This document shows positions 11,401-23,090 of a DNA stretch of 64,000 nucleotides, piece by piece. Positions within the stretch are counted from its first letter, which is position 1, and each line of letters begins with the position of its first letter. This DNA is from Seminavis robusta (taxonomy: Eukaryota; Bacillariophyta; Bacillariophyceae; Naviculales; Naviculaceae). The notes beneath the pieces were generated by a model. It searched no databases. It worked only from the letters and a program-made list of their open reading frames with translations, and had not been told where the DNA came from. The DNA is taken from contig CAICTM010000455.1 in NCBI GenBank assembly GCA_903772945.1, positions 1-64,000 of the forward strand. Direction: 5' to 3'. Made by a program: the position numbers and the translations under genes.

Positions 11401-14400
11401 CATGAACTTAGGTCGCCATTGAAGGCAGAGGCCACATAGAGCATAGCCTTAATGGATGTTGCGCTACTCATATCTATCATTGAAACACAAAATGTTGAGG
11501 CTGACACAAACATTGCCATGGGTGCTTTGGAGACAGACACAAGACTTGACTTACCCCACGTGCTGATGTCACCATTGAAGGATGTAGCAGCACTGAATGC
11601 AGACCGAAATTCTTGACCACTACTTGTATCTTGGGACAGAAGTGATGTTGATGTTAATGTTAATGTGAGCATTCAAGTTCTGATTGTTCTGCAAGTATCA
11701 GTGAGAATCAACTTACCCCACGAACTGAGATCACCATTAAAGGGAGTCCCTCTGAAAATACCATAGAAGCTTGTGACACCGCTGACATCCCTGAGTTGTT
11801 TTAGTTTAGCAAGTTCCACTTTTTTAGTCAAAGAAACAATCAAAGTTATCATATTTCAGTAATCAAAGCTTACCAACGTGAAACATCCGAGTTGAAAGCT
11901 GAATTCCAAAATGTCTTTGTCATATCAGTGACACTGGAGACGACCCAGTTGTTCAGTGGAGCATTGAAGGAAGACCCCCTGAAAAGACTATCGAAGCTTG
12001 TGACGCTGCTGACATCCCTGAGTTGTTTAAGTTCAGCAAGTTCCAGTTTTTAGGCAAAAAGAACAATACAAGTAATCCTGTTGCAGAAATAAGAGCTTAC
12101 CAACTTGAAACATCGGAGTTGAAAGCTGATTTGTAAAACATACTTGTCATATCAGTCACGCTCGATACAACCCAGTTGTTCAGTGGAACATTGAATGCAG
12201 CTGCATCTGTTGTACATGAAATGAATTTGTCTTAACTTCCCATTCAAGAAACACGCACATATTGCATAAAAAGGGTCAACAAACTGTTTGTACTTACTTA
12301 AAAAAACAGAGTTCATGGAAGTTACTCCACTGACATCCCAATTGCTCACGTCCCCATTGAAGGTAGCCACATTTGTGAGATTACTAATCAAAGAGTCTGC
12401 AGCAAAGACAACAATGGTTCTCAATTCGTGAGTTCACAGGCAACATCAAATACAACCAATATAGCACTCAAAGCAACTTTTGTGGTTCACCTACCAAAGT
12501 TATCAACTGCCTGTACACTCCATGATTGAATGGAGCCTAGAATTCAGGAGCAGAAGCAAAACGAAATTAGACATGCTACTGCAGTTGAACACAGTGGGGC
12601 CAATTGTTGTTTACCATAAGGACCTGAGGCAGAGTAGTCACCCTGTTCCAGGGCTGCAATCAAAGCATCTTTGTCACCAAAGACTGTCAGTTTAAAAACC
12701 ACCGTTAGCTAGCTGAAACATCAGAAATGACTCCACAATGTGACAATCTGTCAACTTACCAGGAGTTGGAGCAGCGGAGGGGACAGGTGTTGGCATTGTT
12801 GTGGGAGCCTTTGTGGGAGCCTTTGTGGGTGCGTCCGTGGGTAGTTGTGCTGGAGCCTTCGAAGGAGCCTTCGTTGGTGACTTGGTAGGTGCCTTGGTTG
12901 GGGTTGTTGTTGGTGCAATTGTAGGTGCTCTGGTAGGGGGCCTACTCGGGGCTTTAGTGGGAGCTTCAGTGGGTACCTTGGTGGGGGCCATTGTTGGGGT
13001 CCTAGTTGGGGGCGTGGATGGCGTTGTTGGTGACTTGGTAGGTGCCTTGGTTGGGGGTCTGGTTGGTGCATTTGTGGGAACTTTGGTGGGTGTAATTGTA
13101 GGGGCTGTGGTGGGGGGCCTACTTGGGGCCTTAGTGGGAGCTTCAGTAAGTACCTTCGTGGGGGGCATTGTTGGGGTCCCTGTTGGGATCACAGTTGGGC
13201 TCTTGGAGGGCACTTTTGTTGGTGTTTCGGTTGGTGATGCCGTAGGTGCATTGGTTATGGTTCTTGTTGGTGCATTGGTGGGACTTTTAGTTGGTGCATT
13301 TGTCGGGGCTGCGGTGGGGGTCCTGCTTGGGCCTATAGTGGGAGCTTCAGTTGGTTTCTTGGTGGGGACCATTGTCAGGGTCCTAGTTGGGCTCTTGGAG
13401 GGCAAAGGAGCAATTGTTGGCCCTATGGTTGGGGTTGTTTTGGGAGCTTTTGTGGGTGGTTGTGATTCTGTTGGAGCTTTGGTAGGTGTACTCGTGCTGC
13501 TAGGAAAAGTTGGACTTGAGGAGGCGGCCACAATACTCAAAGACAAGGCAACAGGATCAATTCCTTGGATCTCCTCATTGAACTGCCCAAGGAACTCAGC
13601 CTCGGACGATGTAAGGTCTTCGTCCAAGGCCTCGGGACTGGAGGTCACCGTGAATTCCAGGTAGAAACCACCGTCAGGTGAGACTGGTTGACCAGCCTCT
13701 ATGGCCTCGATGGTAGAACCAGAACCAGGCAGGGAGGTGTAGGCCTCGACAAATGCATCCATCATCTCTTGGTCTGTCCAACCAGTGGCGGGACCACTGA
13801 ACGAAATGAAATAGTCCTCCTGCACTGAGGGCGGGGTCTCTGTTGGTGTCTGTGTTTGCCTAGTAGTTGGCTGACTAGTGATTTGTTGGGATGGACTTGT
13901 AGGATCCATTGTTGGAATGGGGGTTGGGTTTTCAGTTGGTGAAGTGGTTGATTCGATATCAGGGCTACTAGTTGGGTCATCTGTGGGCTGGTTGGTAGGT
14001 GACACTGTTGGGCTATCTGTTGGTTCAAAAGTGGGGTTTGGCGTGGGGAGATTTGTTAAAGGTTGCACTTTAGGGTTGGTAGATGTCCTTATGGATGAGC
14101 CGGATGATGAACCTGTGTTGGTGAAATCATTCAATGCTTTCATTGTGGATGGAGTTAGGGTTGCCCTGGATATGGTAGGATATATGGATACAGGGGAAGA
14201 AGATGGATTGCTTCCACTATTGGCAGCACCTTTATTGATGTTGTTGCAAACTCCTGATGAAGCACGGGGCCCTGCAAACATTTGCATACCAGCACATGTC
14301 TCTGGTGACAGCATCTCTCTTGTTGGCACCGATGTGGATGTAACTTTTGTGGGTGTTCCAAGAGTTGTTGGAGAATGGGCTGTTACTTGTGGAGGCAAAT

Positions 14401-16558
14401 TTGAAAGTGCTCCCGGAGCTGACACGTCAGCACTCGGGCTGACTGGGTCTCTGCTACTAGATGGCGCGCTGGCAATGCCTGCTGGCGATGGAGCCTGTTT
14501 TAGTGACTGAGGAACAGCACCAGCCGTTGGGAGAATGGCTGGGGGGTTGGGGATTGCTGGCACACTAGCTGCAGGTGGGGTGTTTGTCTGGTCCACATTA
14601 GAAGGAGCCATTGGCTGAGCCACACTTGGTGCTGTATTGCCATTGGCTGGTGTTGACGCTGGTTTCACAATGGATGGCAACATGGGATTGATGCTTGCTG
14701 GAGGTGGTGCTATAGAGTTTGGTTCGTAGCTTGGCCCTTGTTCTTGCTGCTGGTTGCCATTGGTTGTAACTTGATCTTTATTGGCCATCGAGAATGAGGG
14801 GCTTGTTGCTGCAGGAGCAAAAGTGCCAGCATTGCCACTTGGGTTTTTGGTAGCAATGGGGTTGGTGGCAACAGAACTGGCCGGGCCAGAAACACCTGTT
14901 GGACCAGTTGATCCAGTTGATCCCTGATTGGACACTCCACTAGGACTTCCTACAGCTGATGGGACATTGGGCAGCTCGTTGTTGGAAGTTGATTCTGTGC
15001 TTCCAGTGGTTGTGGCTGCTGCTACAGTTGGGGTAAGGCTTGACTCTGTGCTGGTAGTTTTGGTAGGAAGATTGGCATCTGAAGCAGTAGGCGGCCCTGT
15101 GCTGGAAGTGGCTGTAGGAGTAGATGCAACAGTTGAAGAAGGAGAACCTGGTACTAGTCTGTCCTGTTCTGACTCACTTGGGTTTTCATTCCAAACTGTG
15201 TCTAACCTCGGAATCAGCTCAATCATATCACCAGGTCCCAACTGTTGAGGCTGTTCTGGGAGTCTCTCTCCTGTCGAGGGATCCACCAGTGCCACAAGCA
15301 AAATGTCTATGGGCGCATCTTCTTGTTCCGGCTGTGGTGGGCTGGTCATTGGGTCAGTTTCTTGTGTTTGGTCATTTGTAGTCAGAATGGGTTGTATTGC
15401 TCGAGTAAACTGGTCGATAAAATCATCAACAGCCCTCCCAGGATCAAGTTGGGGACTCCCTTGTGTGTTGGTTCCAAAAAGTGGGTCTGTGTCGGAGCAT
15501 CCATTGCACTGAACATCGGCAACCCAAAAGGTATTGGTAAAATTGTCCTCTTCAGACGACTCAACCTGCATCAGCTGGACACCACCAGTTGGAATACGGG
15601 GAATATCGCATTGATCAATGTGGGCACGGTCTGTGGAATTCGCAGTGACATTGTCGTAGATTTGGGCAAAAGTATCTTCCAGTTCTTCTTTGTTCTCTAT
15701 AAGCAATTCACTGGTGGAAGGTGTGTCAGTATTACCCTTTGTGTATGGTGACGAAAAGGCAATTTGCACGACACCTTGCTTGACATCAGTGGCTGCAATG
15801 CTACTAGCGCAGGGGCCAACGCTGTTATCGCTGCCACTGCTGATTCCTGCGGCAATTCCCGCAGTAGTAGCAGCCACTGTGATGGCCGTCGCCACAATGA
15901 TGCCAATCTTGGTCGGCGTGGAAAGAGCTGAGACGGCAGCTGTCATGGATGATGCCCCAGCTCCCGCAGCAGCCGACTGACTTGCCATGACTCCAGCTCC
16001 TATTCCAATGGCGGCTGATTGGGAAGCTGCTACAGCCATGTCTTGCACGTGATTGTTGTCCTCTGGTGGCAGCGGTCCATCAGCGTCGTTGTTCTTCTTT
16101 CGCAAGAAGCCGAACATGCCTAGGCAGTAGCTGAGAAGGAGCCTGGGCCACGTACAGATGCCATACACCAAGTCGTATGCATTGCTGTACATGTACTCAA
16201 AAGCCACATACTGTATAGCGTTGTTGCGCATACCGCGTTCGATATCCATACTGGAAATGGAGAAGTTGCTGGGAGACTCACTCCAAGCATCATCATCATC
16301 ATCGTTGTTATTCTTTGGGTCATCGATTGGGTCATCATCATCATCCTCGTCATCACTGTCTGGATTGGCTTGATTGTCACCACCAGCCAAAGGGTCTTCC
16401 ATAGGAGCATCAGGAGCATCAAAAGAGGTCCTTGTGGAGAGAAGCATCTGCGATCGAAAAGGATCCCTGACCATCTGGTCAGCAGGAAGCGGAGGACTCG
16501 AGTCGGGGCCAGGAATCGCAATCTCATCTTCTTCTGGAGAGGACCAAAGAAAGTTCAT
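6062..16558 (-). CDS. Giant BspA-like (DUF285) repeat surface protein, 38 exons
   Basis: Likely an adhesin or receptor-like surface protein. Exon 1 (16558-12760) encodes an acidic N-terminus, a hydrophobic stretch near residues 130-152, a membrane anchor (about 217-239), a Cys-containing domain, a Ser/Thr/Pro stalk (about 430-905), a small folded-looking domain (about 914-1012) and PT repeats. The other exons are: 12683-12615, 12536-12495, 12396-12298, 12206-12101, 12017-11874, 11790-11717, 11629-11555, 11473-11399, 11316-11242, 11156-11082, 11019-10669, 10594-10526, 10444-10403, 10294-10196, 10095-9990, 9921-9845, 9761-9689, 9614-9540, 9456-9367, 9287-9225, 9153-9085, 8995-8523, 8446-8378, 8296-8255, 8137-8039, 7937-7832, 7746-7673, 7591-7517, 7434-7360, 7275-7201, 7126-7052, 6990-6916, 6848-6774, 6712-6640, 6561-6485, 6421-6349, 6260-6062. 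They sum to 7,482 bases with every phase matching (2,493 residues). Each 75-base exon carries one repeat of the type DVSSVTxxxxxFxGATSFNG. The three modules share the VFGDKD start and CHVC end. Binding partner unknown; splicing is inferred from sequence. Confidence 0.85.
8523..10594 (-). repeat. BspA module 2 (exons 13-23)
   Basis: Second module, with the same opening exons (VFGDKDALIAALEQGDYS, GSIQLWNVQAVDNF, then DSLIWNLTNVATFNGDVS). Its middle exons (18-22) mostly end in phase 2 and are more diverged, and one intron has a GC donor. The last exon (8995-8523) has CNWGSK, a GPFCHVC motif and a long PT linker with TKAPTKAPT-type repeats. Confidence 0.8.
10669..12683 (-). repeat. BspA module 1 (exons 2-12)
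   Basis: The first of three tandem modules of the giant surface protein. It opens with a VFGDKDALIAALEQGDYS exon and a short GSIQSWSVQAVDNF exon, then carries DUF285-type repeats, and ends in FDQDLCAWG...GPFCHVC followed by a PT-rich linker. Exons 8-11 are 75 bases each with 1-1 phase, so each can be gained or lost without shifting frame. Exon 6 (144 bases) holds two half-repeats fused in one exon, unlike the other modules. Confidence 0.8.
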
Positions 16559-16595
16559 CTTGCTGTTTGTTGTTTGTTGTTTGTGGTTGTTTTTT

Positions 16596-16622
16596 CTTTG
16601 CTTTGCTTTGCTTTGCTTTGCT
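16596..16622. repeat. (CTTTG)n microsatellite
   Basis: About five copies of CTTTG in a row, 40-65 bases upstream of the giant gene's start codon. On the transcribed strand this is a CAAAG repeat in the likely 5' leader. Confidence 0.8.
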
Positions 16623-17563
16623 TGGTTGCGACGGAGACAACTCGAACTTAGGTTCTAGGTTCTTGATGATTGTGGACGTTCATCTTTGCCATTTCAATTT
16701 TCCGTTTTTCATCGGAGCTGGGTAAAAGCAAGCTACCACCGGAGCTACTGTAGTGCGTGGCGGCTGTTCTTCTCACCTTCAGATTTCTTTGCTTGGTTTT
16801 CCTAGTAGACAGATTACGAAATGTCCAAGATCAATGTCACTCTTGCGAACCCTACGAATCTTACCAGGAAGTGTCAGAAAGCAACTGGACGATGAAGGCC
16901 ATGACGCACTACTCTGTGAAATTGTTTTCAAGAAATCTGAGGAAAGATTCCATTCTACGCACAGTTCCATATTCCATAAGAACTACTTTCTATCTTTCTC
17001 AGGCGAAGGAATCTTCTTGATGCAAAGCCAGCTACTACTACTAATAGTAGTATTAATAGTGAAAAGGAGCGGATAATACTCGAACTGTAGTGTATTAATT
17101 TAGTAGCTGAAGTAATGGCCATTGAGAATTAAGAGGAGCATGAATTGATTTCCAATACCGGCGACCAGCGTCAAGGGCTCTTTAAATAAAACAAAAGTCT
17201 GCATCTGGGATCTGATTATAACTGATGCCCTTTGTAAGGTCGTCTTGCCTTTTCGTTCCTTCCTTCAAAAAGGCACAATGCCAGTTCTAAATAAATGGAG
17301 CATGAATGAATATTTCTTTTCTGACTTTTTGACTCTGGTTTTAAGGTTCCAATAATACCGTACTGGCTACAGTACCGTAACCTGACGCTCGGTCTTATCG
17401 ATCTTGGGCCGCACCTCTATTCAGATATTCAGATGATGTGTGGTGTGTGGTGGCCAGTGCTGACCATAATAAAATACATCTACCAGTATTGGCAATTCGT
17501 CAGCGCGACAGGTGCTTCCCTTCTGACCCGAGTACCTGTACCGTGTGTACTAGCTAGATTCAT

Positions 17564-17695
17564 ACCTGTTCCAAGACCAAGCTTTTTCGCTAGAATCGAA
17601 TCAATCGTATGACCTGTGCCAAGACCAAGCTTTTCGCTAAAATCGTATGACCGTATGACCGTATGACCTGTTCCAAGACCAAGCTCTTACAGTGA
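17564..17695. repeat. Three direct copies of a ~45-base unit
   Basis: The words CCTGTTCCAAGACCAAGCTT and CGCTAGAATCG recur three times with small changes. They are separated by CGTATGACC, which itself repeats tandemly near 17644-17667. It looks like a short local tandem duplication with no coding content. Confidence 0.7.
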
Positions 17696-18901
17696 CCTTT
17701 TAAGCTCGCGGTTTTCTCTTCAGAACTCTGGAAAACGAGTCAGGGAGGGCCAGGCTTCAAAGCAAAGATGCGTAGCAAAGACGAGTCGAGTCGAGAAAGG
17801 GTACACAACTGCTTTCACCGAAAGGCCCAAGTTTGACAGCTACTATTAATAGATAGTTTGACCATGTCTCACCGCTCGATATGCTTCTTGGTTCCCACAA
17901 GGCTATCCATCCAACATCCAACATCCAACCCACCCATACAGAAGAGCATCATGAGAATCGAATCCTCGCAGATGAGCTCCCTTGGTACTTTCTGATCTCT
18001 GCTCTTGTGTGTACTGTAGTACCGTATGTAGGGCAACTTCACTGTTCTTGGGCCATTTTGTCCCTGCCATTGGCGTTCCTGACGTTTTCCGGAGGTTTTC
18101 CGTGTTGGTCATGTTTGCTGTGGTTGAAGTGAGCCAGAGCTTTGGGCGCACAACAATGTTTTCGAAAAGTTTACTTTCCGGAATGAAATCCGTTGCAGGC
18201 AGGCACAGTGGCCCATGCTTGTTGTTGCCCTGGACTGTTGCCATGGACAGTCAAATCAAATCAATTGCCGCGTGAAACACTCTACGTTTCCTTACCCTAC
18301 GGTGTGTGACTAGTCTATGTGCCTTTGTCGAGAGTCAACGAAAACTGCCACCGGACTCGCATCGTACGGTCGGTCTCGTTTTGGCTCTACGATGTACCTA
18401 GCTAGCGAGGACTGGTAACTTCGTACCTTATGTGGCAGTCTCATGGCGCATGGCACCAACCATGAAGAATGACTCGACTCCGTGGCCTACTGTATGCCAT
18501 GCGATTCGATTCGATTCACCGATACCACCATCGCCTTTGTATCCAGCCTATTGCTATGATAGCTAGCTAGGACACGCTTCCAAACCGGCAAGAGACAAAA
18601 GAGAAGTTTCACGATGGTGGGTTTGTGAGGCTGTGACCATTCACTTCGACAACTAATAAGGAGTGTTTCTTCTTGCTGATCATGGCGTAGTGAACGGGAT
18701 ATCCACCTCATGGCACCTGAAATTCCATTAATGGCATACAGTCCCCAACCAGAAACTTCCATGATATCTTCCCCAATGCGGACAGCAGCAGATGAAATGA
18801 AGCTGTACGCGTAGCGAATGGTAGTTCGGACATGGATATTTTCTTTCATGTGTTTGTCAAAAAAGAAAAGAGAAATATGAGCATGTCACTACACTCAACT
18901 A

Positions 18902-19598
18902 TCACACAGTGTCGGGAGCACCTAAGAGTCTGATTACGTGAACATGGGGATCCATTGCCATACCTCCATCCTGGTACATGTTCGAGTCTGTTGGCGGAGT
19001 CACGGTTACGATGGGGAGAGTTGGTAGGGGCGTCTGAGGTACTGTTGTGGCCGTGTCAGTCGGTTGCGGCGGAGGTACGGTCGGTGGGGGCTGAGTCGGA
19101 GCTGCACAGGAGGAGGCCCCAATGGACCCTCGAGGAGAAACAGTCACATGGCTCACAAAACTGGCCATTGTCAAAAGTCCCAGAAGCACAGGCGGCACAT
19201 ACAAAGAAGCTTCCACCGTCGCCGTTCTGGTTTGGACCTTCAGGGGCTCCTTGTCCTGGAAGACAGTGGTCGCATTCGTTGTCTCGGACAGCAGGGTCAT
19301 GCAACCCGCACTGGGTACATGCAACGTTTCCAGTACCAAAGGTGATAAACCCAGGATCACATCGGGCGCAACCCACTCCAGCTGATCCCTCTGTGCACGG
19401 TGCGCAGTCAAATGGGCTGGAAGCAATTGACCCTGGGGGGGGCAGTTAGCGCGTTGGCGGCATTGTGTGCCGTCCCATTCATAACCATCGGGGCAGCTTT
19501 GGAGTTTGCGGCGAGGCTCACCCAAACGGGCAGCAATAACTGAGTTATTGCCAACAGGCAGCAGCAAGGAGTAGCAAGGTAGCTTTTATGATCATCAT
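18902..19598 (-). pseudogene. Cys-rich secreted protein gene, frame-disrupted
   Basis: An ATG at 19598 starts a good signal peptide (MMIIKATLLLLAAAC). The frame then shifts to one reading RRKLQSCPDGYEWDGTQC, then at a run of eight C/G (about 19434-19441) to one reading CARCDPGFITFGTGNVACTQ with further CxxC pairs, and near 19140 back to a Pro/Thr-rich tail ending at 18902. The Cys spacing resembles EGF- or TNFR-like extracellular modules, but I do not recognise the exact family. No splice sites explain the three shifts, so this is either a decaying gene or a patch of assembly errors; the C8 run is a typical slip site. Function unknown beyond a probable extracellular location. Confidence 0.55.
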
Positions 19599-19764
19599 AC
19601 TAATACAGCAATAGTGTCAAGGTGTGTTTGTCTGGATCGATTTGCTTTCAAACTTTCTGTGATGAGCAAGTGCGAGAGCATTAAATTTGGTGGAGAGCAG
19701 TGGTGGATCTCCCGGGTTTTGTCATTGAATGCATTGTTTCCTTCCACGTTAGGCTGACAAAACT

Positions 19765-21060
19765 TTGACAGTTGGTGGGAGGCGAATGATGAGAGCTACC
19801 GTATTGACTTCAATAAGAAGAAAGCAATTCTCAAAATCCGATCATCGACCGAACCCGTTGATTCAGCTCCGATCTACATCGAATCTTCAACACACCACCA
19901 ACAACAGCAACATCATGGCAACGACCAAGTACAACCCCACCCAGCAGAACCCTCACCAGCATCACCGGCCGCCCCACCAGGGCAGGCATCAAACTCCTTG
20001 AAACAGAAAACCAAGACAACGCCTGCCCAATCCACAGCCTACGCGGCAATGGTGGCAAAGGACACCTCCACCTCTGCTACACACTAGCCAGATGCAATGC
20101 CTGACCCCAAGTTGCAGCCAACCACTGGGTTGATCCAGTTCACCCCGGCACTCCACCCGACGTCCCTGATGGAGCCACCGGCGTATGACTTGACTGAATT
20201 CCAGCTCTTCCAATCCACAGAAAAGGCACTCCTCGGAAAACCATGGAAGCCGCATCGAGGAGATCTACGACAAATCCCACCAAGATCTAGATGAAGGATA
20301 CTCCACCCTCAGCAACATCCATCTCATCGTCCACCTCAACGAACAATACGGGACCTTGACCAATGATGACCTCGAAAAAACATTGACAGCATGAACGCAA
20401 AATGGACCCCCACCCACCCAACCAACCAATCGAACAGCTAGCTCCTCCACCAGATCAACGATGCCCGCTCCTTCACCCACGACCATGATGCCATCACCGA
20501 AAGAGCCACCGTCCGTTCAGCTCTCAAAAACCTTGAGAACAGCGGCATCTTCACCCTCTGTCTCAAAGAGTGGCGCAGCAATGACGAAGCTGACCAAAAC
20601 TGGGAGAACTTCCAGACACTCCAGAACGCTCTTGACAAAGGATTCATGCACGGGTTCCCAGGCCTGACTTCCGCATCATTCAAGCATTGGACACCTAGCA
20701 CAGTCGCAACCACCAGCCAATGAAGACCTCACCAACACGAGAGAACGAACACTCCATCCAGCCAACCATCACACAATCTCCATTCCTGGAAATCGAAAAC
20801 CCAACAAATGAACCAACCTCTGCTGCAGCAACTGCAACTTCCACCAACCTCGACCATGACGAAATCCCACTCGAACAAGCTACGCACACCTGCGTAGCAG
20901 CACAATGGAACACTGTCGAGGGCAAGATCTATAGGGATCAAACCGGTAGACTGCCTGTTTGTTTCGTCTCATCGTGGAAACCAATATATTTTCTTACTGT
21001 ACGGCTTTGACACTAACTCCATTACCGTCCACCCACTCCCAAACCGAAAGGCCCTAGATC
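19765..21060 (+). mobile_element. LTR retroelement gag/pol fossil (+)
   Basis: Broken plus-strand frames with a charged gag-like stretch (about 20440-20700) and, near its end, a GKIYRDQTGRLPV motif (about 20920-20965). That motif matches the start of the protease/integrase region of plankton LTR elements. Many breaks are present and no LTRs were found. It stops near 21,060, where an opposite-strand fossil begins. Confidence 0.5.
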
Positions 21061-22998
21061 GGGGATGAAGAAGTTCTCTTCTTCGTCTGTATCACTGTCC
21101 TTCATAGGAGTAGAGATACCGTCCCATTCCACTGACATGGTAGTGAAATTGAACTTAAATCCTAGCTAGGTCGGAGGGAGAGAACATCTCTTTGGATGAT
21201 CATGTCATACGCCCCCAAGGTTTTGGTGACGTACATGTAAACCCCATTCAATGACACGGTCATTGTGGAATTCAGGAATCATAAATGTACCTTGGCACTT
21301 GTGCTGGTACTTAGTTCTCCTGCAGGGGTAGTCCACATGGTTTGAATGCCCCCAAGTTTCTTCATGCGTAATTTCTTAGCATGGCTGAGTTTGGGCTATT
21401 AGACTTCCGGATGCTCCTGTATCAAGTAAGCAACGGAGTGTGACAGGCTTTGCCTTTCCCAATCGTGAGTTAAATGTAACATACACTATGGAGCGGGAAA
21501 GTTACTATGGGTTAGAGGCAACTATGATGAGGATGGGGTGCAGAGAAGGGAGGGCAGGATGCAGGAACGCAAAGCAGGCAATCAAGTGCGCAAGCAGGGC
21601 AACATCAAAACCAAGGAGAGGGTTGGAAGGTATGAGGGCAGGAGGGCAGGGAGGAGCAAAGGAGGAAAACGAGCGGAAGAGATCAAGAGCACCTCAATCA
21701 TCCCAGCGCTTCGAGAGCCGGAGAGCTGTGGGCTTGAGATCTTTTGTCTTTTGACGTTTACAAGGTGGTTGGCCATGGACGAGGCTAACAAGCAATGATC
21801 TAGATGATCGTACTCTTCGTCTGTTGCAAACAGTTCTCGTTTACTAGTTAGTTAGTGAGCGATTGTCTTCACTAAGGCGTATTTGAATCATCGTCCTGGC
21901 CTAGATAATCTTCAGACAGAGATGTCTCCATCGGACTTGTCAAAGTCAAGCAAAGTTGGCAAGCTGCTTGTCGACTTCAGCCATCTTCTTGCCCATCATA
22001 TTGAATAGAGCAAGCGGAATCAGTGTCAGAGTCTTCCGACTTGAGCTTCGTCTTCTTGGCAACGGCGTTGCATTCAGGCTTTTTCTTGCTGGCAGCCTTG
22101 ACTGCAGCCTTGGAAGCCTTCTTCATGATAGCAGATTTTTCCTTCTTGGTGTAAGTCTTGGCATCATCAGACTTACGCTTCCAAGTCTTGTTCTTGTTGT
22201 AGGCTGGCTTGCTATCTGAGCCAGAAGAACGACTTGCCTTGAGTTTCTTGAAGGTCTCGCAGTCAGCGGTATCATGAGTGCTGGTCTTATGGTAGTCACA
22301 CCACTTGCCATCACCCTTGGAAGGGTTGTTACGGCTAGATTTGTGCTTCTTGCTGCCTTTCTTCAAAGTAGGAGGCTTGACGTCGGATCCCTTATCAAAG
22401 TCTTCGGAGGATTCCATGCGTTCACAGAAGGCAGTGAGCTCTCCAAGCTGAGCAGCAAAGGCATCGAAAGCATGTTCGTCCAAGATTTTGGAATGCCGTA
22501 GCAGACGATGTCAATGATCTCGTCGTTACTTAGTTTCTGGGTAACCCCATTGAAAAGGTGGTAGACGAGTGATTTCTTCGTCATTCATTCATTCATTCAA
22601 AGAAGACTGTTGACATAGGAACGGGTAGTCATGTCAGCAGGTTTGCGCATCTTGCGGCGGATGAAACGCTTCTGCTTTTCAAGAGCCTTGTACGGACAGG
22701 CTGCTTCAGTGAGGGCATTCATGCCGGTCGTAACGTCTGAGACGTCCATAGCAGGGTCAGTCGAGTGATGCCTGGTGTTTGGCCCAGGTTTTTGTAGGTA
22801 TTGGCCAATGAGTACTACGGTACCATTTATGATATGCATAGCTAGATCTACCGGTATGCATACATGCAGTGCAGTCCTTGGGTGGTACCTGGTACAGCGT
22901 GGGCCAAGGGAGCCAACCTGAAAATGGAAGGGAATTGTGAGCATTTGCATCTCCAGACAGTTGAAACCGAGATTCGAAAAATTTAATGCATGATTCAA
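21040..22998 (-). mobile_element. Ty3/Gypsy-like gag-protease fossil (-)
   Basis: Reading leftwards, a gag capsid part (about 22998-22363, with ACPYKALEKQ and KMRKPADMTTRSYVNSLL), a gag C-terminus with a zinc-knuckle-like CxxHxxxxHxxxxC (about 22300, WCDYHKTSTHDTADC) and a lysine-rich tail (to 21977) are followed by an aspartic protease start (LLDTGASGSLI, about 21400-21440). This is the gag-then-protease order of Ty3/Gypsy elements. A purine-rich insertion lies at about 21530-21700. The element is broken in several places and ends before any reverse transcriptase. Its gag belongs to the same family as the fragment at 3527-4384. Confidence 0.75.
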
Positions 22999-23090
22999 CC
23001 ACCGTTTGCCCCGTGTGTCATGATGCTCTGATCTTTCGTTTGATCACAATTCGATCCGGTTTTTCAAAGACCATGAAGAAACTGTAGACA

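Larger units (their letters stand above)
16559..18901. other. Intergenic region upstream of the giant gene
   Basis: No convincing gene. Close to the giant gene's ATG, on its 5' leader side, is a pentanucleotide run (CTTTG on the plus strand, about 16596-16622). A threefold direct repeat lies at 17564-17695. The open frames at 17881-18275 and 18487-18849 overlap on both strands, and none has a recognisable domain. CTAGCTAG words occur several times. Confidence 0.5.

Noticed and set aside
12801-13664. Long plus-strand frame rich in VGALVGA repeats
   Set aside because: It is the antisense of the PT-repeat stalk in exon 1 of the giant minus-strand gene. The repeat bases keep several frames open.
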